Shown piece after piece: positions 53,806 to 62,388 of a DNA stretch of 64,000 nucleotides. A model generated the notes under the pieces. It was not told where the DNA came from and searched no databases. It saw only the letters and a list, made by a program, of their open reading frames with translations. The translations under genes were made by a program, and so were the position numbers. The DNA is from Flavobacteria bacterium MS024-3C (GTDB lineage: Bacteria; Bacteroidota; Bacteroidia; Flavobacteriales; Flavobacteriaceae): the NCBI GenBank assembly GCA_000173115.1, contig ABVW01000004.1:1-64000 (forward strand), read 5' to 3'. Numbering within the stretch: position 1 is the stretch's first letter; every line of letters starts with the position of its first letter.

Positions 53806-54870
53806 TTAAATCATCGGCATATCACTTTCCTCTAACTCACTTACTTCTAAACCTCTTAGATAGGTTAAGCTAACAGCTAAAGAAGAATGTCCCATAGCCT
53901 TCTGCAGCTTACTAAGTGAACCTGTTCTTTTATAGATTTCTATAGCCCCTGAATGCCTAAAAGAGTAAAGTGTTTGGTCTTGTTCAAGTAGCTTAGAAAC
54001 CTTCTTAAAACGCCCCCAAATCGTTTTAAAATAGTCAGGATTAGGTGCTTTAGTTGTACCTGTAAATATGTTGAGGTTATTATCTCCTTTATTCAACAGT
54101 TCTTTGATATATGAAGGCACAGGGACTATTCTATTTCTGCCTGATTTATTTCTGCTACCTGATAGTTTAATATAAGATAAGTCTGCTGTGAAGTCTCCCC
54201 AAGTAAGTTCTCTGACCTCTCTATGGGGTCTTAAGAGACAACCATAAGTCATTATACAGCAAAGGTATAGATTATGATTAAAGTCTTTTATTTCGTTTAG
54301 TATTGCAGATATATCTTCAAACGGTTTGTTGAGGTTAGCTTTTGCTTTTTTTCTCTTAAAACCTTTTGTTGGATTATTTTCTAAACCTAATTCTTCAGCT
54401 TTATTAAAAAGTACTTTTAAGTTTTTAAGTAGGCTGTTATAAGAGCTGCTGTTATTATAGTATTCTAAAACCTTTATAATATCTCTTCTTTCATATTTAG
54501 CACTTTTAGAAACTCTTAAAAGTAGTTTATATGAATAGTTTAGCTCTGATTTATATGCTTTAGTATAATTCTCTTTATGTTTTAGATTCAATGAAATTTT
54601 TAAGTATTCTCTATCAGTTAGTTTACCAGTTACTAAAGACTCGGTTCTATATTCCTTTAATACTCCTCCAGAAGTGATATGTTTGTAAACTTCAGCAGCA
54701 AGTAATTGTGCTTGAGGAATTCTTTGGTTTGAGGGAAAAGAATTAGGTTCAAGGTTTAGACCAATTCTATGGCCGTTAAATAGTCGGAATCGTTTGTTTT
54801 TCAAGTAAAAGGAAACGAATACTTTTTGGTCATTTGTTGTACCCACTTTAGGATAATTCATTGTGTTCAT
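53806..54870 (-). CDS. Tyrosine recombinase (integrase) of the element
   Basis: 354 residues. The N-terminal SAM-like arm- and core-binding part runs to about residue 180. The catalytic part has CLLRPHREVRELTW (first Arg), SGSRNKSGRNRIVPVP (Lys region), LYSFRHSGA (Tyr302-x-x-Arg305 where many have HxxR), His328 in AMGHSS and nucleophile Tyr337 in LTYLRG. It ends EVSELEESDMPMI. It lies 61 bp from the right att repeat. Its last codons are the source type for tails R1-R6. Confidence 0.95.
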   Translation of the reverse strand: MNTMNYPKVGTTNDQKVFVSFYLKNKRFRLFNGHRIGLNLEPNSFPSNQRIPQAQLLAAEVYKHITSGGVLKEYRTESLVTGKLTDREYLKISLNLKHKENYTKAYKSELNYSYKLLLRVSKSAKYERRDIIKVLEYYNNSSSYNSLLKNLKVLFNKAEELGLENNPTKGFKRKKAKANLNKPFEDISAILNEIKDFNHNLYLCCIMTYGCLLRPHREVRELTWGDFTADLSYIKLSGSRNKSGRNRIVPVPSYIKELLNKGDNNLNIFTGTTKAPNPDYFKTIWGRFKKVSKLLEQDQTLYSFRHSGAIEIYKRTGSLSKLQKAMGHSSLAVSLTYLRGLEVSELEESDMPMI

Positions 54871-54931
54871 AGACAGTGCTCAGACAGTTAAACTTTGTTT
54901 TACTGTATAATGAGCTGTTTAACAGCGAATT
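54871..54931. promoter_or_regulatory. Putative recombinase-binding region between the integrase and attR
   Basis: Palindrome GCTGTT-T-AACAGC at 54914-54926 and an inverted partner CAGTTAAAC at 54885-54893. This is the place where arm or excision-factor sites are expected. With attR and the terminator it fills the 302-bp gap 54871-55172; the remainder (55057-55172) holds nothing that I recognise. Confidence 0.5.
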
Positions 54932-54993
<62 letters not shown>

Positions 54994-55001
54994 ATATAAA
55001 T

Positions 55002-55056
55002 AAAAAACCCGCTATGAAATTCAAGCTTGCTTGAAATTTCTAAAGCGGGTTTTTTA
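55002..55056 (+). terminator. Original terminator of the tRNA operon, displaced by the element
   Basis: Long hairpin: AAAAAACCCGCT pairs with AGCGGGTTTTTT, and inside GAAATTCAAGC pairs with GCTTGAAATTTC. It now lies beyond attR. Confidence 0.9.
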
Positions 55057-55172
55057 TTTTCAAGATGGAACGCAAAAGGATCAGCGAGCGAAGCGAAGCC
55101 TTAAAACATAAACCTCTATTGCTATTTTGCCTACTTTAGCACAAAAAACAATAGTTTATCAAAATACAATTA

Positions 55173-55394
55173 ATGGAATCTCAACCCAACAACCCTCTAC
55201 ACGGTGTTAAATTATTAGATATATTAGAATATCTGGTAGAAACGCATGGCTGGGAAGAAATGGCCAATCAGGTCAATATTAATTGCTTTAAAAGCAATCA
55301 GACAGTGAAATCTAGTTTGACCTTCTTGAGAAGAACGCCTTGGGCTAGGGACAAAGTGGAGCGGTTTTACCTGTATTCTATAAAAAATAAATAG
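55173..55394 (+). CDS. VF530 family (DUF2132) protein
   Basis: 73 residues, the normal size. NPLHGVKLLDILEYLVETHG followed by WEEMANQVNINCF and SVKSSL-like SSLTFLRRTPWARDKVERFY is the family signature. A member has a helical DNA-binding-like fold; the role is unknown. Confidence 0.93.
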   Translation: MESQPNNPLHGVKLLDILEYLVETHGWEEMANQVNINCFKSNQTVKSSLTFLRRTPWARDKVERFYLYSIKNK

Positions 55395-55463
55395 GTTTCG
55401 CAATTGGAGCTGAATTTTTAAAAAAAGTCCGGTTATTAACCACAGAACATCTAGCTTCGCGTC

Positions 55464-55802
55464 ATGAAATTATCAATCATTAGAATTTTTTGTGGTACAT
55501 CACATTTAATCTATGGAATACTTACTTTATTTCACCCATTTTATATAGCGGAATTCACAAGATATGGCTTCTCTGCAATGAGAATACTCATTGGGCTAGT
55601 GCAGCTAATTTGTGGTGCGGGACTTTTGTACGGTATGGGTAAGTTTAAAATTTCCTTAATAAGTGCAGCCATTTTAGCTGCAATGATGGCTGGAGCTTTA
55701 GGAACTCGAATCAATATTCAAGATAGTTTAATACAGTCTTTGCCCGCTTTGTTTTACTTATTGTTAAATTCTTATATCTTTATAAAAAGCTTAAAACTTT
55801 AA
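55464..55802 (+). CDS. Small four-helix membrane protein, DoxX-like
   Basis: 112 residues with four hydrophobic segments (IIRIFCGTSHLIYGILTLF, AMRILIGLVQLICGAGLLY, ISAAILAAMMAGALG and LPALFYLLLNSYIFI). The arrangement is that of DoxX-like proteins. It lies 2 bp before a second one, so they form a pair. Function unknown. Confidence 0.7.
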   Translation: MKLSIIRIFCGTSHLIYGILTLFHPFYIAEFTRYGFSAMRILIGLVQLICGAGLLYGMGKFKISLISAAILAAMMAGALGTRINIQDSLIQSLPALFYLLLNSYIFIKSLKL

Positions 55803-55804
55803 TT

Positions 55805-56188
55805 ATGAAATACATAAAATATATTTTAATGGCTGTGGTTTCATTCGTGGTTATTAATGTTTGGTTTTTTAGATTTAATAATCCAACCATTTATAGGGGT
55901 GGAAAAGCCGCTAATATGATTGAGGAATTTGCCGTTTACGGGCTCAGCGAAACAATTGTGTATGTTATTGGAGGCTTGAAAGTCTTAGCAGCAATAGGGC
56001 TTTTAATCGGTTTTGTGAATAGAAAAGCCATACTTCCTTCTGCTGCATTAATGGGAGCGCTAATGTTAGGCGCTGTCTTTATGCATTTTAAAGTAAGCGA
56101 TGAAGCTATTAAATTTTTACCTGCGGGTTTAATGCTTCTGTTTAGTTTGACCATTATCTTAATCAATAAGCAAAAGCAACTTTCTTAG
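55805..56188 (+). CDS. DoxX-like membrane protein
   Basis: 127 residues and four helices, with VYVIGGLKVLAAIGLLIGFV and AALMGALMLGAVFMHFKVSD, a typical DoxX pattern. It is followed after 8 bp by a methyltransferase gene, probably in one operon. Confidence 0.75.
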   Translation: MKYIKYILMAVVSFVVINVWFFRFNNPTIYRGGKAANMIEEFAVYGLSETIVYVIGGLKVLAAIGLLIGFVNRKAILPSAALMGALMLGAVFMHFKVSDEAIKFLPAGLMLLFSLTIILINKQKQLS

Positions 56189-56196
56189 TTTATCCT

Positions 56197-56808
56197 ATGG
56201 ATGATTCTAAAGTACATTGGGAGCGTATCTACAAAACTAAAACACCTCAAGAGGTGAGTTGGACAGAAAATGAGCCCAATATGTCTTTAGAACTTATTTC
56301 TAAGGCCAAACTATCCTTAGACGCCCAAATAATTGATGTGGGAGGCGGAGACAGTCAATTGGTAGACCGCCTTATAGATCTAGGCTATAAAAACCTAACG
56401 GTATTAGATATTTCAGAAACCGCTATTATTCGCGCTCAAGAGAGACTAGGGGATAGAGCTACACAAGTTAAGTGGGTAGTAAGTGATGTGATAGATTATA
56501 ATCCCAAGCTTTCTTATGATCTTTGGCATGATAGGGCTTCGTTTCACTTTCAAGCATCGGCTGAAAGCATTAGAGATTATTTGACATTATTAAATCGCGC
56601 TGTTAAAGGCCACGTCATTATTGGAGCTTTTTCTACCAACGGACCCAAAAAGTGTAGTGGATTAGACATTATTCAATACAATGAAGCATCCTTGAAACAG
56701 CTCTTTGAGAAGTATGGTTTTGAGTCTTTGTCTTTTGAAAAACAAATACATACCACCCCTTTTAAAACCGAACAGGAATTCATTTTTGGGTCTTTCACAG
56801 CTAAATAG
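56197..56808 (+). CDS. Class I SAM-dependent methyltransferase
   Basis: 203 residues. It opens HWERIYKTKTPQEVSWTENE; the SAM motif is IIDVGGGDSQLVDRLIDLGY, followed by LTVLDISETAIIRAQERL and the later DLWHDRASFHF. The early TPQEVSW resembles thiopurine-methyltransferase-like small-molecule enzymes. The substrate is unknown. Confidence 0.85.
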   Translation: MDDSKVHWERIYKTKTPQEVSWTENEPNMSLELISKAKLSLDAQIIDVGGGDSQLVDRLIDLGYKNLTVLDISETAIIRAQERLGDRATQVKWVVSDVIDYNPKLSYDLWHDRASFHFQASAESIRDYLTLLNRAVKGHVIIGAFSTNGPKKCSGLDIIQYNEASLKQLFEKYGFESLSFEKQIHTTPFKTEQEFIFGSFTAK

Positions 56809-56812
56809 CTAT

Positions 56813-58678
56813 TTATTCCTCCCTTTTAAACATAAAACTAGGCGCTTTGTAATCCTTAGGCAACTGATCTGCAGGAATGGTGCTCTGGTTTCCGTCCCTA
56901 GCAGCCCTATAATGTGGAGACATGATTTCTATACCTGCCTCATTGCAAAAATCCTGAATATTGGCGTGTAAGTTAGAGTAAATGGTGGCTTGTTTGTTAG
57001 GTTCCCTAGTATAAGCGTTTATCTGATAGGACACATAAAAGTCATCTAGGCTTGTTTGAAGTACAAAAGGAGCTGGATCTTCTAGTAATAAAGGTGTTTT
57101 TAGTGCTGCTTTAATGAGGACTTCTTCCATTTTTCTCCAAGGAATATCGTACCCAATGGTAATAGTGGAATGCATGATAAGTCCCTTTTCTGGGGCGTCA
57201 CTGCTGTAATTTATAGTGTGGCTATTCATTACCGTAGCGTTGGGAATGGAGATAATTTCATTTTTTGTGGTCCTTACCCGAGTCACCAACATATTTTTTT
57301 CTATAACGTCTCCAGAGATACTGCCAATTTTCACTCGGTCTCCCATTTTAAAAAGACGCATATAAGTAAGTACTAGGCCTGCGATAATATTAGAAAGCGA
57401 ACCGGCAGATCCAAAGGTGAATAAGAATCCAAGAAATACAGATACCCCTTGAAAGACAGGTGAGTCAGACCCAGGTAAATAGGGGAAAATCACCACAATC
57501 ATAAAGGCAAATACCAATACCTTAACGATTTGATAGGTAGGTGCGGCCCAGTCTGAATAAAAGCCAGGAAGCTTAAGATTTTCTTGTTGTATCTCAGATT
57601 TTAAGAAGTATAAACCTTTAAGTACATACCTAAATACCACAATAATAACGATCACAGTAATTAGGTTGGGTAGGTAATTCCAAAGCCCTAAACCAATGTC
57701 TTTTAAAGGATCTAATACATATCCAAAAAGGGTCTGGGCCATGTCTTTGGTCCATGGAAAAATACCAAACAAAATAGGTAGGGCTATGTATACGGTGCTT
57801 AATACCACAAGCCACTTTAGAACGGTGTTTAAATTAATAAGCACTGCAACCTGTCTGGAAGCGTCAAAGAGCGTATAGTCTTTGATTTTTATTCCTTTAA
57901 TGCGTTTGTTTTCTTGGGCGCGTATTTTAATTGCACTCCATCTAAATGCTATGAAGATGTACTTAATAATGAAATAGGTAATAATGAGAACCAATAAAGC
58001 CAAACCAAACTCTTTGAGTAGGGTAATTATATTGGTTTCATTTTGATAATTTAAAACAGCCGTTGAAATAATTTTCTGGTAATTAACACTCAAGTCTGCA
58101 GCGTTCATTTTAGACCAAAGCGCGTCTTCTTCTGAAATGCTGGTGATAATCTGATCCGAATACACCAAATTTAAAATATTGTACTCGCTTTCTATGACGA
58201 GACTATCTGCAGAAAAATCTCTTAATCCAGCTAGGTTTTGAATCCTTTGATTGACTGCTTTAGCTCGTTCTTCAGGGGAAAAACTTCCCAGACGACTGTA
58301 TATTGTTAATAGGGTGTCCTTAAAAAAGCCCATGACTGGCACTCCTTTGCTTGTAGCCCTTAAGGCTTCTACTTCTCTTTTTTTGGCGGCCAATCGCTCT
58401 GTTTCTTGAGCACTAATAGCGTCTAATTGGGCTTGAAGGGTTTCCTTTTTGAGGTTGTCTGTAGTTTTAAGACTTTGTATCTCAGCCAATAACTCAACTT
58501 TCTTAATTGAATCTGCAACCCTTTGACTCTCAATGATCTGTATTTTTGTATTGTATTGCTCCAGACGAATGCTGTCTTGGTTTATTGCTGCTACAGATGG
58601 GATAGAGTCTTGAGCTTTAACAATACTGAAGAAAAAAAATAAAGGCAGTACTAGGGCGTAATTAGTCAGGGTTTTCAT
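56813..58678 (-). CDS. Mechanosensitive (MscS-type) ion channel with coiled-coil periplasmic domain
   Basis: 621 residues with a signal peptide (LPLFFFFSIVKAQ). Residues 25-110 form a heptad-rich coiled coil. About four transmembrane helices follow, then the MscS pore and beta domain: VFLGFLFTFGSAGSLSNIIA, MRLFKMGDRVKIGSISGDVI and VRTTKNEIISIPNATVMNS. It releases solutes under hypo-osmotic stress. Its stop is 4 bp from the convergent methyltransferase. Confidence 0.92.
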   Translation of the reverse strand: MKTLTNYALVLPLFFFFSIVKAQDSIPSVAAINQDSIRLEQYNTKIQIIESQRVADSIKKVELLAEIQSLKTTDNLKKETLQAQLDAISAQETERLAAKKREVEALRATSKGVPVMGFFKDTLLTIYSRLGSFSPEERAKAVNQRIQNLAGLRDFSADSLVIESEYNILNLVYSDQIITSISEEDALWSKMNAADLSVNYQKIISTAVLNYQNETNIITLLKEFGLALLVLIITYFIIKYIFIAFRWSAIKIRAQENKRIKGIKIKDYTLFDASRQVAVLINLNTVLKWLVVLSTVYIALPILFGIFPWTKDMAQTLFGYVLDPLKDIGLGLWNYLPNLITVIVIIVVFRYVLKGLYFLKSEIQQENLKLPGFYSDWAAPTYQIVKVLVFAFMIVVIFPYLPGSDSPVFQGVSVFLGFLFTFGSAGSLSNIIAGLVLTYMRLFKMGDRVKIGSISGDVIEKNMLVTRVRTTKNEIISIPNATVMNSHTINYSSDAPEKGLIMHSTITIGYDIPWRKMEEVLIKAALKTPLLLEDPAPFVLQTSLDDFYVSYQINAYTREPNKQATIYSNLHANIQDFCNEAGIEIMSPHYRAARDGNQSTIPADQLPKDYKAPSFMFKREE

Positions 58679-58767
58679 AAGCCAAAAATATGTGTAAATG
58701 TAAGTATTTTTATTTCACTATTTTTTGCATTATCTTGTTAGTAAATAACCAACTTGAATAACCAACT

Positions 58768-60486
58768 ATGCAAATAAAAGAATCCTCTAAAATATACGAC
58801 GCAGTGATTGTCGGATCTGGAGCAGGTGGTGGAATGGCTACAAAAATACTCTCAGAGGCAGGTTTAAACATTGCGGTAGTAGAGGCGGGACCCCATTTTG
58901 ACCCCGCCAATCCTGACCAACAAACGCAAATGAAATGGCCTTGGGAGTCTCCCAGGAGGGGGGCTAACACCCAAAGAACTTTTGGTGATTTTGATGCTTT
59001 ATATGGTGGATGGGACATTCCAGGAGAACCCTATACAAGAAAAGACGGCACCAAGTTTGATTGGTTTAGAGCGCGTATGCTCGGTGGTAGGACCAACCAC
59101 TGGGGCCGTATATCGCTTCGTTTTTCAGAGCGTGATTTTAAGCACAAAGACGTAGATGGTTTAGGAGACAACTGGCCCATAGGCTATGAAGATGTTAAAC
59201 CTTATTACGACAAAGTAGACAAACTTATTGGACTTTTTGGTTCTAAAGAAAACCTACCTAACGAGCCAGACGGTTTTTTCTTGCCACCACCAAAGCCTCG
59301 TTTACATGAGCTATTTTATATTAAAGGCGCAAGAAAGTCTAATATACCAGTGATTCCCTCCAGAATGTCTATGCTAACCAAGAAGATTAACCCAGAACGT
59401 GGGGTTTGTTTTTACTGTGGTCAGTGTAATAGGTCCTGTTCCGCTTACGCAGATTTCTCTGCGGGAAGTTGCCTTATTTTTCCAGCGCAAAAGAATGGAG
59501 GGCAAATAGACTTGTACAATAATGCTATGGTGAGAGAGGTGTTAACCAACTCAGAAGGAAAGGCCACTGGCATTTCATATATTGATAAAGCAGACAGAAA
59601 AGAATATACACTTAGGGCTAAAGTAGTTGTTTTGGCAGCTTCAGCTTGTAGCTCTGCGAGAATATTACTAAACTCTAAATCTCCTCAGCACCCAAATGGT
59701 CTAGGGAATAGCGGTAATACGGTAGGTAAATACCTCCACGACTCTACGGGAAGCGGTAGGTCTGCCTTTGTACCGGATTTGGTGAACAGAAAAATGTACA
59801 ATGAAGATGGTGTAGGAGGTATGCATGTTTATACCCCCTGGTGGTTAGACAATAAGAAATTGGATTTTCCTAGAGGCTACCACATAGAAGTATGGGGTGG
59901 TATGGGAATGCCTAACTACGGCTTTGGTTTTAACGCCAATGAATACAATAAGTTTTTTGGACTTAAGGTAGGCGGTTACGGCAACAGCCTGCGTTCGGAT
60001 GTAAAAAAATACTACGGATCTGTTGTTGGTTTTGGCGGTAGAGGAGAATCTATCGCTATGGAAGACAACTACTGTGAAATAGATCCTTCTGTGGTAGACC
60101 AATTTGGTATTCCAGTGCTTCGTTTTCATTATAATTGGTCAGACTTTGAGCGAAAACAAGCCAAGCACATGCATGAGACCTTTGACGAGCTTATTCACAA
60201 TATGGGTGGCGAGGCACTTTCTGCAGCACCAGGTGCAGACAGGGAGTACGGTTTAGAGGCGCCAGGAAGAATTATTCACGAGGTGGGTACCACCAGAATG
60301 GGGAATGACCCAAAAACCTCTGTGGTAAATCAGTTCCAGCAATTACACGACGCTAACAATGTATTTATTGTAGACGCTGGGCCTTTCGTATCTCAGGCCG
60401 ACAAAAACCCAACATGGACCATCTTAGCACTCTCATGGAGAACTTGTGACTATATAGTAGAACAGCTTAAAATGCAAAATATTTAA
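58768..60486 (+). CDS. GMC-family FAD dehydrogenase with four-cysteine motif
   Basis: 572 residues. FAD-binding start YDAVIVGSGAGGGMATKILS, then RMLGGRTNHWGRISLRFSE and the C-terminal HEVGTTRMGNDPKTSVVN and FIVDAGPFVSQADKNPTW. A motif C214-x2-C217-x2-C220-x3-C224 (ERGVCFYCGQCNRSCSAYAD) could bind an iron-sulfur cluster, as some FAD glucose dehydrogenases do. It lacks a signal peptide; the companion small subunit, 3 bp downstream, carries one. The substrate is probably a sugar or alcohol. Confidence 0.9.
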   Translation: MQIKESSKIYDAVIVGSGAGGGMATKILSEAGLNIAVVEAGPHFDPANPDQQTQMKWPWESPRRGANTQRTFGDFDALYGGWDIPGEPYTRKDGTKFDWFRARMLGGRTNHWGRISLRFSERDFKHKDVDGLGDNWPIGYEDVKPYYDKVDKLIGLFGSKENLPNEPDGFFLPPPKPRLHELFYIKGARKSNIPVIPSRMSMLTKKINPERGVCFYCGQCNRSCSAYADFSAGSCLIFPAQKNGGQIDLYNNAMVREVLTNSEGKATGISYIDKADRKEYTLRAKVVVLAASACSSARILLNSKSPQHPNGLGNSGNTVGKYLHDSTGSGRSAFVPDLVNRKMYNEDGVGGMHVYTPWWLDNKKLDFPRGYHIEVWGGMGMPNYGFGFNANEYNKFFGLKVGGYGNSLRSDVKKYYGSVVGFGGRGESIAMEDNYCEIDPSVVDQFGIPVLRFHYNWSDFERKQAKHMHETFDELIHNMGGEALSAAPGADREYGLEAPGRIIHEVGTTRMGNDPKTSVVNQFQQLHDANNVFIVDAGPFVSQADKNPTWTILALSWRTCDYIVEQLKMQNI

Positions 60487-60489
60487 GAA

Positions 60490-61203
60490 ATGGATAGAAG
60501 AGAAAGTATAAAGTCCCTTTTTATTGGTGCAGCAGCTGGAGGTTTGGCCTTAGCTTCTTGCCAACCAGAAATTAGTGCAGAAGCACAAGAAGCCATGGCT
60601 ACTGGAGCGACCAACTATGGTAGAACTCCTGAGGAGGACGCTCAAATAGCTGCTTTGCATGCCCAGCAATTTTTCACTCCACATGAATTGGAAAGTTTGG
60701 CCATCCTTACCGCATTGATCTTACCTGAAAATGAAGATTTTCCAAGCGCTGCCAGTGTGGGTGTTCCAGATTTCATTGAGTTTATGGCCAAAGACTATCC
60801 GGCATTTCAAACCCCAATTAGGGGTGGCTTAATGTGGTTAGATCACATAAGTAACAGGCGTTTTGGACTTGAATTTAAAAAATTGGAGCCTGCACAACAA
60901 CATGAGATATTAGAAGAAATAGCTTATCCAGATCTAGCTGTTTCTGAAGGGGCACGCCCGCTAGAAGTGCGTTTCTTTTCTTTAATGAGAAACCTCACCC
61001 TAACAGGGTATTACACCACAGAAACTGGAATTAAAGACTTGGGTTATCAAGGAAATATGCCTAATGTTTGGGATGGTGTGCCGCAGGAGGTATTAGACCA
61101 ACACGGTATGGCTTATGAAGAAGCCTGGTTGGCCAAATGCATAGATCAGAAAACTAGGGGAAATATAGCCTCCTGGGATGAGCAAGGAAACTTATTGACC
61201 TAA
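60490..61203 (+). CDS. Gluconate 2-dehydrogenase subunit 3-like protein with Tat lipoprotein signal
   Basis: 237 residues. The twin-arginine start MDRRESIKSLFIGAAAGGLA ends in the lipobox LALASC. The body has LTALILPENEDFPSAASVGV, YPDLA and FFSLMRNLTLTGYYTTE, typical of the family. By analogy the Tat signal carries the folded dehydrogenase pair across the inner membrane. Its stop overlaps the convergent gene's stop by 4 bp. Confidence 0.9.
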   Translation: MDRRESIKSLFIGAAAGGLALASCQPEISAEAQEAMATGATNYGRTPEEDAQIAALHAQQFFTPHELESLAILTALILPENEDFPSAASVGVPDFIEFMAKDYPAFQTPIRGGLMWLDHISNRRFGLEFKKLEPAQQHEILEEIAYPDLAVSEGARPLEVRFFSLMRNLTLTGYYTTETGIKDLGYQGNMPNVWDGVPQEVLDQHGMAYEEAWLAKCIDQKTRGNIASWDEQGNLLT

Positions 61204-62381
61204 GTTTTTTCACAAACCACTACAATGGGCTTTTCTTCGAGGTCTGTTGTAAAAAATAAGTACACACTGCCTCCGTCTTGGAGGTGGTGTTTTTTTCTTA
61301 AAGCCGCCACGGTCATTTTAAAGTTTCTAGTACTCACATTGGCTTTGGTCTTCTCAAAAGACCTCATGGCTTTCTTGTGGTAGGCAAAATAATTCAATAC
61401 TTTAAAGCTACGACCTGGAAAGGGCACAATATTATGAGCGGTGTACAAGTGGCTGTTTGGGTGAAGTTTAGCCATCCCTAGCTGGCTAGAAACACTTTTA
61501 AAAGCCCCTAATTTTAATACAGCTGCATGTGGTTCAAACAAATAATCGAGGGGTAGGCTAAAGCTAGCACTACTATGTGATTCCTCGGATATGCTGCTGT
61601 TAAATGAATCTAACAAACCATTTTCATTGAGCAAAACAGCTTTAAGGGCCACAGGCCCATCATAATCCTTTTCTAGTAGCCACAGCAGCTCTTTGACTTC
61701 CCTATTTACAGCAACCGCATGAATCTCTTTGACAGAACTCAATTCCTTTAAACCAGCACTAATATCTAACAGAGGAGCTGTTTTAATCAAAATCTTGTCC
61801 GTTTTATTCCAAAGCATGGGTAATATGGCTGGCATAGAGGGACTGCAATCTGCTAGCATAAAAACCTTTCCCTTTTGATCGCTCCTTCTAGAGGGGTCTA
61901 TATAAACCCAATCAAGAGTACCTTTAAAATCTTGAATAAACGCAATGCCGTCAGTGGCCATTGAACAAATATTTTTAGCCCCCAAAACACTTAAATTAAA
62001 GGCGGCGATTTCAGCCAATTCAGGATTAATTTCAAGGTGATAAACCTGCTTTATATTATTTGCAAAATAAAAGCTATCTATACCAGTTCCACCACTGATA
62101 TCTGCCAGTGATTTACCCCGGATCAAACCCGCTTTATAGCGCGCAGTAATCTCAGAGGAAGTCTGTTCTACTTGAAGGGGTAGGGGGTAATAAATGCCCT
62201 GGGTATTAAACCAAGTTGGTAGCTTGTGGACGCACTTTTTAGCCGCTTCTATCTGCTGAATGATTTCAGTATTGCTTACCCCTTCAAAAAGGGGTTTGGA
62301 AAGCGCAACTGACAAGGTGTCAGTAGTTAAATTTTTATTTATAAAATCTTGAATACCAGTATTTAATATATTCTTATTCAA
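61200..62381 (-). CDS. THUMP-like SAM-dependent methyltransferase
   Basis: 393 residues. The SAM-binding region has SLADISGGTGIDSFYFANNI and VYHLEINPELAEIAAFNLSV. WVYIDPSRRSDQKGKVF matches the DPSRR motif of the class I family with a C-terminal THUMP-like domain. The substrate is unknown, probably RNA or a small molecule. The start is TTG at 62381, since no ATG is close. Confidence 0.87.
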   Translation of the reverse strand: MNKNILNTGIQDFINKNLTTDTLSVALSKPLFEGVSNTEIIQQIEAAKKCVHKLPTWFNTQGIYYPLPLQVEQTSSEITARYKAGLIRGKSLADISGGTGIDSFYFANNIKQVYHLEINPELAEIAAFNLSVLGAKNICSMATDGIAFIQDFKGTLDWVYIDPSRRSDQKGKVFMLADCSPSMPAILPMLWNKTDKILIKTAPLLDISAGLKELSSVKEIHAVAVNREVKELLWLLEKDYDGPVALKAVLLNENGLLDSFNSSISEESHSSASFSLPLDYLFEPHAAVLKLGAFKSVSSQLGMAKLHPNSHLYTAHNIVPFPGRSFKVLNYFAYHKKAMRSFEKTKANVSTRNFKMTVAALRKKHHLQDGGSVYLFFTTDLEEKPIVVVCEKT

Positions 62382-62388
62382 AGTAAAA

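Noticed and set aside
48821-53900. attC-like folded recombination sites within the integrase tails
   Set aside because: The short inverted repeat CTAAG-CCT-CTTAG in R5 is not kept in R1, R2, R3 or the resident gene, so no conserved hairpin supports an attC mechanism.
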